From the NCBI GenBank assembly GCA_963714325.1, contig CAVQOB010000015.1, positions 1-64,000 of the forward strand: a DNA stretch of 64,000 bases, given 5' to 3'. The translations under genes and the position numbers were made by a program. Origin of the DNA: CAVQOB01 sp963714325 (GTDB taxonomy: Bacteria > Pseudomonadota > Alphaproteobacteria > Rhizobiales > Hyphomicrobiaceae). Positions 52,480 to 61,158 of this stretch are shown here, in pieces. The stretch's first letter is position 1. The number at the start of each line of letters is the position of its first letter. The notes under the pieces are model-generated. The model was not told the DNA's origin. It saw only the letters and a list, made by a program, of their open reading frames with translations, and ran no database searches.

Positions 52480-53190
52480 TCAGGTGATGAGGGCAAGCAT
52501 TTCTTCGAGACTAGGTGCAGCGGCAATCTCGGTGCGGATGGATCCCAGGCTCTTGAGGCGCGCCGCAATTGCCCCAGACAAGCAAAAATGGGTCATCGTG
52601 CGCGCCATGTGATGCAGGCCGTGCTGTCGTAGCAGCTTGACATAGATGTCAGCGGTCCGGGCGGAAAACAGCATGACGCCCTCGATTTCGCCGGTGCCGA
52701 TCTTATCGCGAAGGTCATCAGAGAACTCTGTTGCCGGCACCATGCGATAGACGACCGGTTGCATGACGCGGAAGCCGTGCTGTTCCAGCGCACTTGGCAG
52801 ATCGAAGGCCAATACATCGCCAGCAAGATAAAGCAGGAAGCCCGATTGCGGGTCATGGGTGGCGAGGATCTGTGGGACCAGATCGCGCGCACGACCAGCA
52901 CCAGAAACGATGACTTCAAATCCAAGATTGCGTGCTTCCTTGGCAGTGGCAGGTCCAACGGTGAAGACGGGGAGTTTGGCGGCGATGGCGTTCACCCGTT
53001 GCACGCGGAGGGCGCGCAGACCATAGCGACTTGTGGCGATCAGTGCCTGGACGTCACTGAGATCGACGGGCTCGCTGTCGTCGAAGCTGACGGCCATCAG
53101 CGGGGCGACCGAAACTGCATGATCGAGCGCTTCGAGACGGGCCTTCAGTTTCAAGGCATCCGGTTCGGGCCGTGTCACAAGAATACGCAT
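52480..53190 (-). CDS. hemD: Uroporphyrinogen-III synthase
   Basis: Closes hydroxymethylbilane to uroporphyrinogen III. 236 residues from ATG 53190 (MRILVTRPEPDALKL); the longer frame overlaps tsaD. The family is weakly conserved but the start RPEPDA, the nucleotide-like VFTVGPATAKEARNLGF and the stretch GVMLFSARTADIYVKLL match HemD. It is divergent from tsaD and upstream of mic60 and hemY; hemC normally next to it is not in this window. A 150-base gap to mic60 suggests the same transcript. Confidence 0.92.
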   Translation of the reverse strand: MRILVTRPEPDALKLKARLEALDHAVSVAPLMAVSFDDSEPVDLSDVQALIATSRYGLRALRVQRVNAIAAKLPVFTVGPATAKEARNLGFEVIVSGAGRARDLVPQILATHDPQSGFLLYLAGDVLAFDLPSALEQHGFRVMQPVVYRMVPATEFSDDLRDKIGTGEIEGVMLFSARTADIYVKLLRQHGLHHMARTMTHFCLSGAIAARLKSLGSIRTEIAAAPSLEEMLALIT

Positions 53191-53322
53191 AAACCATTCA
53201 TCCTGCCATGCGATTGCGCGCGACGGTTTCTGACGATCGCCAACATGTTGGCTTGCACGCCCATTGCTCCCGGTGCTACGCGATCGGCCACGGATACACC
53301 ACGAGATTGGCCCGCGCCAGCA

Positions 53323-54423
53323 ATGACGACGCCGAATACGGAGACGCTGGTCCTTGGGATCGAGACGAGCTGCGATGAAACGGCAGCCAGCGTCGTTGCG
53401 CGCACTCAAGAGGGCACGGGGCGCATTCTGTCGTCGGTGGTCCGATCCCAATGGGAGCGGCATCGCCAGTTCGGTGGCGTGGTGCCGGAACTGGCGGCGC
53501 GGGCCCATGTCGAGTGCCTGGATACGATCGTTCGAGAGGCGATGCAGACCGCTGGCGTCGACTTCGGACGGCTCAATTGCATCGCGGTCACGGCCGGGCC
53601 GGGGCTGGTCGGTGGACTGCTGGTTGGCATATTGACGGCGAAGGCGATTGCTCTGGTCCACAACAAGCCGATCGTTGCGGTCAATCATCTTGAAGCCCAT
53701 GCGCTGACCGTTGGGCTGACGGAGGGGCTAGCACCCCCCTATATTCTGCTGCTGGTTTCAGGTGGTCATACGCAACTGTTGCTGGTACGCGATGTGGCGC
53801 AGTACGAGCGATTGGGATCGACAATCGATGATGCCCTCGGTGAAGCCTTCGACAAGACCGCGAAGCTTTTGGGATTGGGGTTTCCGGGTGGGCCGGCAGT
53901 GGAGGCGGCGGCGGCGCGCGGGAACCCCGGGCGGTTCAATTTGCCGCGGCCGATGATGGGGCGGCCGGAGCCGCATTTCTCGTTTGCGGGGTTGAAGACG
54001 GCGGTGCGACTGGCAGCGGAAAAGCTGGTACCGTTGAAGGATCAGGACATTGCTGATCTGTGCGCAGATTTCGAGTTGGCAGCTGCTGCGTCGGTTGTCG
54101 ATCGGACAGCACGAGCAATGGCGATGGCCGACGAACAGCTTGGGGCGGGCGTGGCACGACGGCTGGTGATTGCTGGTGGCGTCGCGGCCAATCAGCGATT
54201 GCGGTCGTCGCTGAGTGCGTTGGCGCAGGCCAAAGGATACACCCTGCATGCGCCGCCGATTGCTCTGTGTGGTGACAACGCGGCAATGATCGCGTGGGCG
54301 GGGTCGGAGCTTTTCGTACGTGGCCGCCACGATGCACTGGACTTTGCGGCGCGAGCGCGCTGGCCGCTCGATGATAAAGTGGCGCCGGTCATTGGCGCCG
54401 GTCGTTTGGGTGCCAAGGCATGA
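53323..54423 (+). CDS. tsaD: tRNA N6-threonylcarbamoyladenosine transferase TsaD
   Basis: Transfers threonylcarbamoyl to A37 of ANN-decoding tRNAs, including the tRNA-Thr found in this window. 366 residues from ATG 53323 (MTTPNTETLVLGIETSCD). Kae1/ASKHA motifs are GIETSCDETAASV, GLVGGLLVG, the metal-binding NHLEAHALT near 123-131, LLVSGGHTQLLLV, GEAFDKTAKLLGLGFPGG and VIAGGVAANQRLR. An earlier start at about 53245 is possible but lacks a clear ribosome site. The gene runs straight into gpsA. Confidence 0.96.
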   Translation: MTTPNTETLVLGIETSCDETAASVVARTQEGTGRILSSVVRSQWERHRQFGGVVPELAARAHVECLDTIVREAMQTAGVDFGRLNCIAVTAGPGLVGGLLVGILTAKAIALVHNKPIVAVNHLEAHALTVGLTEGLAPPYILLLVSGGHTQLLLVRDVAQYERLGSTIDDALGEAFDKTAKLLGLGFPGGPAVEAAAARGNPGRFNLPRPMMGRPEPHFSFAGLKTAVRLAAEKLVPLKDQDIADLCADFELAAAASVVDRTARAMAMADEQLGAGVARRLVIAGGVAANQRLRSSLSALAQAKGYTLHAPPIALCGDNAAMIAWAGSELFVRGRHDALDFAARARWPLDDKVAPVIGAGRLGAKA

Positions 54424-54430
54424 GGCTGAT

Positions 54431-55438
54431 ATGAGCCAAGACGTGGAGCAGCTGACAATCGGCGTGATCGGCGGTGGGGCGTTCGGGACGGCGCTCGCGG
54501 AGACGTTATGCAGGGCCGGACGGCGCGTGACGCTGTGGGCGCGGAGTCACGCGGTTGTGGCCGAGATCAACGGGCAGCGCACTAATAGTGCGTATCTGGC
54601 GGGAGTCACGCTCGACGGACAGCTGCGGGCAGTGTCTGACCTTAGCGCAGCCGCAACCGCTGACATCGTGTTGTTGGTGGCACCAGCGCAGGCGACGCGG
54701 ACGCTCGCTTCGGATCTCGCCAGGATGCTGCGGCCGGGGACGCCGGTGGTGATCTGCGCCAAGGGGCTGGAGCAGGCGACGGGGCAAGAGCTGTCGACAG
54801 TGGTGTCGGAAATTTTGCCCGCGGCGGTGCCGGCGGTATTGTCGGGACCGAGTTTTGCCAGCGATATCGTGCGCGGACTACCGGCGGCGCTGACGATCGC
54901 CTGCCACGATGAAAAGCTTGGCGCACGGCTCGCAAGCGCAATCGGCACGCGGCATTTTCGACTCTATTGGACTGACGATATGACCGGCGTACAGCTCGGC
55001 GGCGCACTGAAGAATGTGCTGGCGATTGCAGCGGGAATCGTTGACGGCCGCCAACTCGGTGCCAGTGCGCATGCAGCGCTGGTGACGCGCGGATTTGCAG
55101 AGTTACGCCGATTCGGTGCGGCAATGGGCGCAAGACCAGAGACCCTGATGGGATTGTCAGGGCTCGGCGATCTCGTGCTGACCTGCGGCAGCGCGCAGTC
55201 GCGCAACATGAGCCTCGGGCGAGCGCTCGGACAAGGACAGACACTGGCCGGCATTCTGGGTGGCCGTCGATCAGTCGTGGAAGGTTTGTGGACGGCTTCT
55301 GCTGTTACGCGCGTCGCTGAAGCGCGGGGGATCGAGATGCCGATTTGCCAAGCCGTTACTGGTATTGTGGCGGGGACGATCGGAATCGACGTTGCGATTG
55401 ACGCGTTGCTGGCGCGACCGTTCAAGGCGGAGGATTGA
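54431..55438 (+). CDS. gpsA: NAD(P)-dependent glycerol-3-phosphate dehydrogenase
   Basis: Makes sn-glycerol-3-phosphate for phospholipids. 335 residues from ATG 54431 (MSQDVEQLTIGVIGGG), eight bases after the tsaD stop and with GAGG upstream. Motifs are GVIGGGAFGTALAETL, CAKGLEQATGQ, VLSGPSFASDIV with the catalytic Lys in ALKNVLAIAAGIVDG, and SGLGDLVLTCGSAQSRN. tsaD-gpsA is a common order in this group. Confidence 0.96.
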   Translation: MSQDVEQLTIGVIGGGAFGTALAETLCRAGRRVTLWARSHAVVAEINGQRTNSAYLAGVTLDGQLRAVSDLSAAATADIVLLVAPAQATRTLASDLARMLRPGTPVVICAKGLEQATGQELSTVVSEILPAAVPAVLSGPSFASDIVRGLPAALTIACHDEKLGARLASAIGTRHFRLYWTDDMTGVQLGGALKNVLAIAAGIVDGRQLGASAHAALVTRGFAELRRFGAAMGARPETLMGLSGLGDLVLTCGSAQSRNMSLGRALGQGQTLAGILGGRRSVVEGLWTASAVTRVAEARGIEMPICQAVTGIVAGTIGIDVAIDALLARPFKAED

Positions 55439-55587
55439 GTTGGGCAAGACCCAATCGGCTGATCTCCCCGCTCAAAGGCCCCGACTTCAATGTCGATCTG
55501 ATCGTCCGCGCGAAGTGGGTGTTCAAGCGACGGACGGGTGGCCTATAGTCGGCCAAACACCGAACTGATCATTGAGAGGAATGCCCA

Positions 55588-55998
55588 ATGGACATCAAGT
55601 CAGCCGCTGCCACGCCGACGCGACGCGCCAATCCGGATTGGTTCACGGGGACCGTCTGGCAGGACCCGATTGTCGAGACGCCGAAGCCTGCCCGCGTGCG
55701 CGCAGCGGTGGTGCATTTTGAGCCGGGCGCGCGTACCAACTGGCATCATCATCCGCTCGGACAAACGCTCTACGTCACGGCCGGTGTCGGGCGCTGTCAG
55801 ACGTTGGGTGGGCCGGTGCGGATTCTGCGCGCCGGCGACAGTGTATGGATTCCGCCGCTTGAAAAGCACTGGCACGGTGCCGCCCCCGATCACGGCATGA
55901 CGCATATTGCGATGCACGAGGCCGATGAGACGGGCGCGCACGTGACCTGGCTCGAGCGCGTGGTGGACGCGGATTATTTGAAGGTGGCGACGGGGTGA
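55588..55998 (+). CDS. Small cupin-domain protein
   Basis: 136-residue single-domain cupin. Motif 1 is GARTNWHHHPLGQTLYVTAG with His53-55, and motif 2 is GDSVWIPPLEKHWHGAAP with His94/His96, giving a likely metal site. RBS GAGAGGAATG lies just before the start at 55588. Similar proteins are often annotated as carboxymuconolactone decarboxylase-associated or simple cupins; substrate unknown. The 55439-55587 gap before it holds no gene I recognise. Confidence 0.88.
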   Translation: MDIKSAAATPTRRANPDWFTGTVWQDPIVETPKPARVRAAVVHFEPGARTNWHHHPLGQTLYVTAGVGRCQTLGGPVRILRAGDSVWIPPLEKHWHGAAPDHGMTHIAMHEADETGAHVTWLERVVDADYLKVATG

Positions 55999-56013
55999 TC
56001 GCGCGGGGGGGCT

Positions 56014-56116
56014 GTAGGTTGGGTCAAGTGTCGATGCGTTGAGCATCGGCGCGCGACCCAACAACAACGGGCGGAGCAAGCGATGTTGGGTCGCGCAAGC
56101 GCTTGACCTAACTTAC
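56014..56116. repeat. Nested palindromic repeat with three hairpins (REP-like)
   Basis: The outer stem is gtaggttgggtcaagtg (56014-56030) with gcttgacctaacttac (56101-56116). Inside are cgatgc/gcatcg (56032-56048) and gcgcgacccaaca (56051-56063) with tgttgggtcgcgc (56085-56097), a perfect 13-bp stem. The unit sits between the cupin gene and a small convergent gene. The form is that of REP/BIME-type mobile palindromes; it could also end transcription from either side. Confidence 0.75.
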
Positions 56117-56139
56117 GCTTTTCGTAGCTTTTCGTCGCC

Positions 56140-56376
56140 TTATTTGATCTTGAGACAGGCGCGCTTGAGGCCATTCCATTCGTATCCCGCGTTGCAAACG
56201 CGGTATGACGGGTTTGGTGAGATGCTTGCGTTCGGCACGCAAGCAATATTCTGCAAATTTGGTGTGCTCTGCCAATTTTTGTTGATGCCGACCATAATGC
56301 CTTGCACACGTGCTATTGAAGCAAAGGCTGTCAGTGCAATACTTGTCGTCGCCAAAAATCCAAATGGTCTCGTCAT
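56140..56376 (-). CDS. Small secreted protein of unknown function
   Basis: 78 residues. A plausible signal peptide covers about 1-26 (FGFLATTSIALTAFASI). The mature part has three Cys in CVPNAS, RVCNAGYEW and RACLKIK, suggesting a small exported Cys-containing domain, a layout seen in many short hypothetical proteins of Hyphomicrobiales. A GAGAGGAGCCATTCG-type ribosome site precedes the start. No function is known. Confidence 0.6.
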   Translation of the reverse strand: MTRPFGFLATTSIALTAFASIARVQGIMVGINKNWQSTPNLQNIACVPNASISPNPSYRVCNAGYEWNGLKRACLKIK

Positions 56377-56527
56377 CGAATGGCTCCTCTCAACGCGAGT
56401 GCCCTATTGGCACGCAGTGAAATGGTAGCCGTCGTGCAGGGGCAAGGTTGCCGCGGGCAACTGACCATATGGGCTGACGGCAAGCGCTCAGCATCGATCG
56501 TGGCGCACGGAAAGGCGAGGGCAAGTC

Positions 56528-57361
56528 ATGACGACGATCAAACTCGGTTCCGGCGGCGTGGTGCCGACGCTCGGGCTTGGCACCTGGCACATGGGGGAGA
56601 ATGGGCGGTCGCGGGCGGACGAGGTTGCGGCGCTGCGACTCGGCCTCGATCTCGGGATGGGGCTGATCGACACAGCAGAGATGTATGGCGAGGGCGGCGC
56701 CGAGGAGGTCGTCGGCGAGGCGATCGCTGGGCGGCGAGATAGCGTATACCTTGTTTCCAAAGTCTATCCGCACAATGCGTCGGCGAAAGGTGTGCTGGAG
56801 GCGTGCCAACGTAGTTTGCGGCGGCTGAAGTCGGATCGGCTGGATTTGTATCTGCTGCACTGGCGCGGGTCCTATCCCCTCGCGGAGACAGTCGGCGCCT
56901 TCGAGCGGCTGAAGAAGGACGGAAAAATTCGTGACTGGGGTGTCAGCAATTTCGATCTGGCCGACATGCGGGAATTAGCGAGTGTCATGTCGGCGGCGGC
57001 GTGCGCCTCCAATCAGGTGCTCTATCATCTGGGATCGCGTGGCATTGAATGGGACCTGCTGCCTTATTGCCAGAACGCACGCGAGATGGTGATGGCCTAT
57101 TCGCCGTTGGGTCAAGGACCGCTATTAAAAACTCCAGTACTGAAGACAATTGCGGCGGCGCATAGCGTCGAGCCGGCCGCAATCGCGCTTGCATGGGTGT
57201 TGCGCCACCCGTGCGTGGTCGCAATCCCAAAGGCAACGCGGCTTGAGCATGTGCGTGCGAATGTGAAAGCATTGGCGGTGAGGCTAACGGCCGACGACCT
57301 CATGGCACTCGACGCCACCTTCCCGCCGCCGAAGAAAGCCGAGCCGCTGAACATGCTGTGA
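56528..57361 (+). CDS. Aldo/keto reductase
   Basis: NAD(P)H-dependent oxidoreductase of the AKR superfamily, 277 residues. The catalytic tetrad is visible: Asp48 and Tyr53 in LIDTAEMYGEGG, Lys78 in YLVSKVYP and His111 in LYLLHWRGSYPL. The cofactor end carries VLRHPCVVAIPKATRLEH. Closest in style to bacterial diketogluconate/general aldehyde reductases; substrate unknown. It stands alone between the small secreted protein and the hydroxyacid dehydrogenase. Confidence 0.92.
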   Translation: MTTIKLGSGGVVPTLGLGTWHMGENGRSRADEVAALRLGLDLGMGLIDTAEMYGEGGAEEVVGEAIAGRRDSVYLVSKVYPHNASAKGVLEACQRSLRRLKSDRLDLYLLHWRGSYPLAETVGAFERLKKDGKIRDWGVSNFDLADMRELASVMSAAACASNQVLYHLGSRGIEWDLLPYCQNAREMVMAYSPLGQGPLLKTPVLKTIAAAHSVEPAAIALAWVLRHPCVVAIPKATRLEHVRANVKALAVRLTADDLMALDATFPPPKKAEPLNML

Positions 57362-57437
57362 CAGGCGCGTCGCGAGACTGATACTATGACCAAGCGTTAC
57401 AAACCGAGGCAGTGCGCCGCAGCCCACCAGCAGCCAG

Positions 57438-58448
57438 CTAAAACGTCACGCCAGCCGCCTTGAGCTCGGCAACATAATCGACCAGATTTTCAGGTTGGCC
57501 ACCGTCGAAGTAGGCGCTGAGATTTTTGAAGGCAAACCGCATCTTGGTTTGAAACGCATCGCGGGTGCCGGCGGCGATGTGCGGCGTTAGCACGACATTG
57601 GGAAAAGCGTAGAGCGGATCGTTGGGTTTTGTCGGCTCAACGTCGAACACGTCGAGACCGGCGCCAGCGATTTTTTTCGCACGCAACGCATCTACAAGCG
57701 CTGCTTCATCAACGATGCCGCCGCGCGCGGTGTTGATAAGGAACGCTGTCGGCTTCATGCGCGCAAACACCGACGCATCGATCAGGCCTTGCGTTGCCGG
57801 CGTGCGCGGCACGTGGATAGTAAGGATGTCGGATTCAGCGACAAGATGGTCGAACGAGACGCGCGTCGCACCAAGACGTTTTTCCAAGTCAGCTGGGAAG
57901 CTCAACAGGTCGTGATAGTGGAGCTTAACGCCGAAGGGGGCGATGCGGGCGGCGACGCCCTGCCCGACGCGGCCGAAGCCGAGGATGCCAACCGTCTTGC
58001 CGCCAAGTTCATAGGACGTATGGCGGAAGGTGTTGAGATGGAAGCGGCCCTGGCGCATTTCGGCGTCGATGAAGGGCAACCGTTTCATGGTGGCGAGCAT
58101 CAGCATGACGGCGTGCTCGGAGACGCCACGCGCGGTGCCGTCGGTGCAGATGGCGAGCGGGAGTTTGCGCTCGGCGAGCGCATGGCAATCGATGGTATCG
58201 TGATAGCCGACGCCCTGGTGCTGGAGGAAGCGAAGATTTTTTGCGTTGGCAAGGTGCGCGCGCGTGAGCTTAGTGGTGACCACGATGACGGCATCGACAT
58301 CGGCGATTTTGGCGAGACGCTCCTCTTCGGAGGGATTATCGAGGGTGACGAGTTCGAAACCTTCGGGGACGGCTTGGCGGACCATCGCGTAGAGGTCGTC
58401 GGCAGCGTGGCTGAAGTAGAGGACACGTTTGGCGTTGGATGTTGTCAT
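57438..58448 (-). CDS. D-2-hydroxyacid dehydrogenase
   Basis: NAD-dependent D-isomer-specific dehydrogenase, 336 residues from ATG 58448 (MTTSNAKRVLYFSHAADD). The NAD motif is GILGFGRVGQGVAAR at 154-168. The catalytic residues are Arg242 in INTARGGIVDE, Glu271 in GLDVFDVEP and His290 in VLTPHIAAGT. It resembles phosphoglycerate/glycerate/hydroxypyruvate-type enzymes but lacks an ACT domain, so it is not a regulated SerA. Divergent from the hydrolase gene. Confidence 0.93.
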   Translation of the reverse strand: MTTSNAKRVLYFSHAADDLYAMVRQAVPEGFELVTLDNPSEEERLAKIADVDAVIVVTTKLTRAHLANAKNLRFLQHQGVGYHDTIDCHALAERKLPLAICTDGTARGVSEHAVMLMLATMKRLPFIDAEMRQGRFHLNTFRHTSYELGGKTVGILGFGRVGQGVAARIAPFGVKLHYHDLLSFPADLEKRLGATRVSFDHLVAESDILTIHVPRTPATQGLIDASVFARMKPTAFLINTARGGIVDEAALVDALRAKKIAGAGLDVFDVEPTKPNDPLYAFPNVVLTPHIAAGTRDAFQTKMRFAFKNLSAYFDGGQPENLVDYVAELKAAGVTF

Positions 58449-58601
58449 GACTTTGCCCGTTACTTCTTTGGATGAAGATTGGGTTAGAAGTGTGGGCAGT
58501 GCAAGGGATGCGCGGGCGTAGCCGTATGTGTTTGTTGCATGCGGGGCGAGCTGTTGGGCTACCGTTTGTTGCGCCCGCCTGAAGCCTGAAGAGAGACAGT
58601 C

Positions 58602-59417
58602 GTGATGTCGCTGCTGATGAAAATTCTGATCGGGTTGGCGCTGGTCTACGCAGCTGTGCTTGCAGCGGCGTACTTCGGACAACGCAAGCTGATGTATTTT
58701 CCAAGCCGCGAGCGGGTGACGCCGCAGGCTGCCGGATTGCCGCAGGTTGAGGAACTAGAGATTGCAGCGCCAGACGGGGCGCGGGTCATCGCCTGGCACG
58801 GGCGGGCAAAGGCCGGACAGCCAACACTGCTATATTTTCATGGTAACGGCGGCAGTCTTGCGGCCCGCTCGGTGCGCATCGAGCGCTTCATGGCCGAGGG
58901 GTGGGGCGTCTTCATGATGACTTATCGCGGCTATGGCGGGTCAACCGGATCGCCAACCGAAGCCCATAACGTGGCCGATGCCAAGCGGGCCTATGATCAG
59001 CTGGTGCAGCGCGGCAGCGATCCGCAATCGATCTTCATTTATGGCGAGAGCCTGGGAACCGGCGTCGCGGTGCAGGTGGCAATGGAGAAGCCCGCGGCGG
59101 GATTGATCCTTGACGCGCCCTATACGTCAACGGTGGACGTGGCGGCATTGCGATTTCCGTTTCTACCGGTGCGGCCGTATGTGCTCGATCGGTATGACAA
59201 CGCGAGCCGGATCGGACGGCTCCGGATGCCGCTACTGGTGTTGCACGGCGCGCTGGATGGCGTGATCCCCGTGGCAATGGGTCGGGAAATGGCGCGGCTT
59301 GCGCCGGAGCCCAAACGCTATGTCGAGTTTCCCAAGGGCAGCCACACCGATCTCTATATCGGCGAGAACCAGGCACTGGATCAGGTTCGGGCTTGGATTC
59401 GGATGTTGGCACGCTAG
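58602..59417 (+). CDS. Membrane-anchored alpha/beta hydrolase
   Basis: 271 residues from GTG 58602 (an ATG follows at 58605). An N-terminal helix (about 6-25, MKILIGLALVYAAVLAAAY) anchors it, followed by QRKLMYFPSRERVTP, the usual lead of BEM46/ABHD-type hydrolases. The catalytic triad is Ser150 in YGESLGTG, Asp219 in HGALDGVIP and His248 in KGSHTD; the oxyanion loop is YFHGNGGSL. Probably a serine esterase or thioesterase at the membrane; substrate unknown. Confidence 0.93.
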   Translation: MMSLLMKILIGLALVYAAVLAAAYFGQRKLMYFPSRERVTPQAAGLPQVEELEIAAPDGARVIAWHGRAKAGQPTLLYFHGNGGSLAARSVRIERFMAEGWGVFMMTYRGYGGSTGSPTEAHNVADAKRAYDQLVQRGSDPQSIFIYGESLGTGVAVQVAMEKPAAGLILDAPYTSTVDVAALRFPFLPVRPYVLDRYDNASRIGRLRMPLLVLHGALDGVIPVAMGREMARLAPEPKRYVEFPKGSHTDLYIGENQALDQVRAWIRMLAR

Positions 59418-59440
59418 GTCCGGGACAGTTCGTCCCGGAC
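59418..59440 (+). terminator. Hairpin after the alpha/beta hydrolase
   Basis: gtccgggac (59418-59426) pairs with gtcccggac (59432-59440), a perfect 9-bp stem directly after the stop codon, followed by att. It likely ends the hydrolase transcript. Confidence 0.7.
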
Positions 59441-59470
59441 ATTTCGCATATCCTCAGGCGCAAACGAAAA

Positions 59471-59496
59471 TGACCCGGATGTGCGCATCCGGGTCA
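59471..59496 (-). terminator. Terminator of rpsU
   Basis: tgacccggatg (59471-59481) pairs with catccgggtca (59486-59496), an 11-bp stem. Read on the minus strand it is followed by ttttcg, and it lies 33 bases after the rpsU stop. It fits a Rho-independent terminator for rpsU. Confidence 0.75.
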
Positions 59497-59529
59497 TCAA
59501 CAAATTCTGATCGTATTGAGGTCGATCGA

Positions 59530-59913
59530 TTAACGGCTGTCGCCGCCGAAGCCCCCACCGCCGAAACCGCCGCTGCTGCCGCCAGCACCACCACCGAAGC
59601 CGCCGCCTGTGCGACCAGCACCACCAGCGCCGCCAGCACCAGGACCACCACGACCCTTGCCGCCTGGACCCGCCTTGCCGGCCGCCAGCTTGCCCTTCGG
59701 CGCGCCGGGGAGAAGACCTTCACGCTGGGCGCGCTTCCGGGCCAGCTTGCGGGCGCGGCGAACTGCCTCCGCCTGCTCGCGAACGCGCTTCTCCGACGGC
59801 TTCTCGAAGTAGTTGCGCAGCTTCATTTCGCGGAAAATACCCTCGCGCTGCATCTTCTTCTTGAGCGCTTTGAGGGCCTGATCGACGTTATTGTCACGGA
59901 CTTGGACGAGCAA
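59530..59913 (-). CDS. rpsU: 30S ribosomal protein S21 with glycine-rich C-terminal extension
   Basis: Ribosomal protein S21, 127 residues. The start is a TTG at 59913 (LVQVRDNNVDQALKALK): AAGGA lies eight bases upstream and no ATG fits the family N-terminus; the ATG further upstream would add unrelated residues. The S21 core is residues 1-70 with QREGIFREMKLRNYFEKPSEKR-type sequence (given by its parts) and RRARKLARKRAQREGLLP. From about residue 80 a 45-residue tail is almost only Gly, Ala, Arg and Lys (GAGGAGGAGRTGGGFGGG), which most bacteria lack but some Hyphomicrobiales have. Convergent with the hydrolase; purK lies upstream. Confidence 0.93.
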   Translation of the reverse strand: MLVQVRDNNVDQALKALKKKMQREGIFREMKLRNYFEKPSEKRVREQAEAVRRARKLARKRAQREGLLPGAPKGKLAAGKAGPGGKGRGGPGAGGAGGAGRTGGGFGGGAGGSSGGFGGGGFGGDSR

Positions 59914-60049
59914 GCGTGAGGTCCTTATCTGTTGATGTTGCAACCAAAAAGAGCGCCGCCGATGCAAAAGCACCAGCCCGCCCAGCTATTCGATCGAATG
60001 CATATAGCAAACGACGAAGCGGATGGCAATCGCTGCTTGTTGGGCAAGC

Positions 60050-61150
60050 TCAGCGGAGCAAACGGGTGAGGTGGCCCATTTTTCGGCCGGGGCGCGCATC
60101 GTTTTTGCCATAGAGGTGGATGGCGGTACCGGGTTCGGCGGCAAGTGTATCCCAAGTGTTGATGTCGTCGCCAATGAGGTTGATCATTTCGATAGCGGGT
60201 GCGCGCCGTGTGGTGTCGCCCAGGGGCCAGCCGGCAATGGCGCGGATGTGCTGTTCAAATTGCGAGGTGCTCGCGCCCTCAATGGTCCAATGGCCGGAGT
60301 TGTGGACGCGGGGAGCCATCTCGTTGACCAGCAGAGTTTGCGCACCGCCACTGTCGAGTGCGAAAAATTCGATCGCGAATACGCCGACGTAGTCGAGCCG
60401 CTCGGCCATCCGGCGGGCGATGTCGATCGCGGTCGCGGCCGCTCTGGGCGTAATCCGCGCGGGGGCGAGGGATCGATGCAGGATGTGATTGCGGTGTTCA
60501 TTCTCAGCGATGTCGAAGGCGCGGAACTCGCCATTGAGGCCGCGAGCCGCGATCACGGAGACCTCAGATTGGAACTGGACGAAGGCTTCGAGTATAGCGG
60601 GTTTGCCGTTGATGGTTGCCCACGCAGCATGAGCATCAGCGGGCTTAATGATTTTGGCTTGGCCTTTGCCGTCGTAGCCATCACGGCGCGTCTTCAGCAC
60701 GCAGGGGCAGGCGATCTCGCCGCTCAACCGCGCCTGCAGTTCGTCGAAGCTGTCGACACTGACGAAGTCTGCGGTCCCGGCACCGACGTCGCGGGCGAGG
60801 CGCTTTTCATTGAGACGATCTTGCGCGCAAGCCAGCGCCTTGGCGCCAGGGCGGACGGGGGCGTGTTGATCAAGAAAGTCGACTGTCGCGGCAGGAATGT
60901 TTTCGAATTCGTAGGTGGCGACGGTGATGCCCTTGGCGAAGGTTGCGAGAGCTGCTTGATCGTCGTAGCCAGCGACGGTGTGTCTGGCTGCAACGTCGAA
61001 GGCCGGGCCAGAGTGATCGGCGTAGATGTGGCAGCGGAAACCGAGTTGGGCGGCGGCGATCGCTAGCATCCGGCCCAGTTGGCCACCGCCGAGAATGCCG
61101 ATAGTGGCGCCGGGTGAAAGCGGTTGTTGGCGGGCTGCGCGCGGTGTCAT
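60050..61150 (-). CDS. purK: N5-carboxyaminoimidazole ribonucleotide synthase
   Basis: ATP-grasp enzyme that carboxylates AIR in purine synthesis, 366 residues from ATG 61150; GGAAGG lies 12 bases upstream. A TTG at 61162 would overlap the purE stop. Motifs are ATIGILGGGQLGRMLAIAA, CVLKTRRDGYDGKGQ and VNEMAPRVHNSGHWT. The C-terminal biotin-carboxylase-like domain ends with HLYGKNDARPGRKMGH. It forms an operon with purE just upstream. Confidence 0.97.
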   Translation of the reverse strand: MTPRAARQQPLSPGATIGILGGGQLGRMLAIAAAQLGFRCHIYADHSGPAFDVAARHTVAGYDDQAALATFAKGITVATYEFENIPAATVDFLDQHAPVRPGAKALACAQDRLNEKRLARDVGAGTADFVSVDSFDELQARLSGEIACPCVLKTRRDGYDGKGQAKIIKPADAHAAWATINGKPAILEAFVQFQSEVSVIAARGLNGEFRAFDIAENEHRNHILHRSLAPARITPRAAATAIDIARRMAERLDYVGVFAIEFFALDSGGAQTLLVNEMAPRVHNSGHWTIEGASTSQFEQHIRAIAGWPLGDTTRRAPAIEMINLIGDDINTWDTLAAEPGTAIHLYGKNDARPGRKMGHLTRLLR

Positions 61151-61158
61151 TGCAAGAA

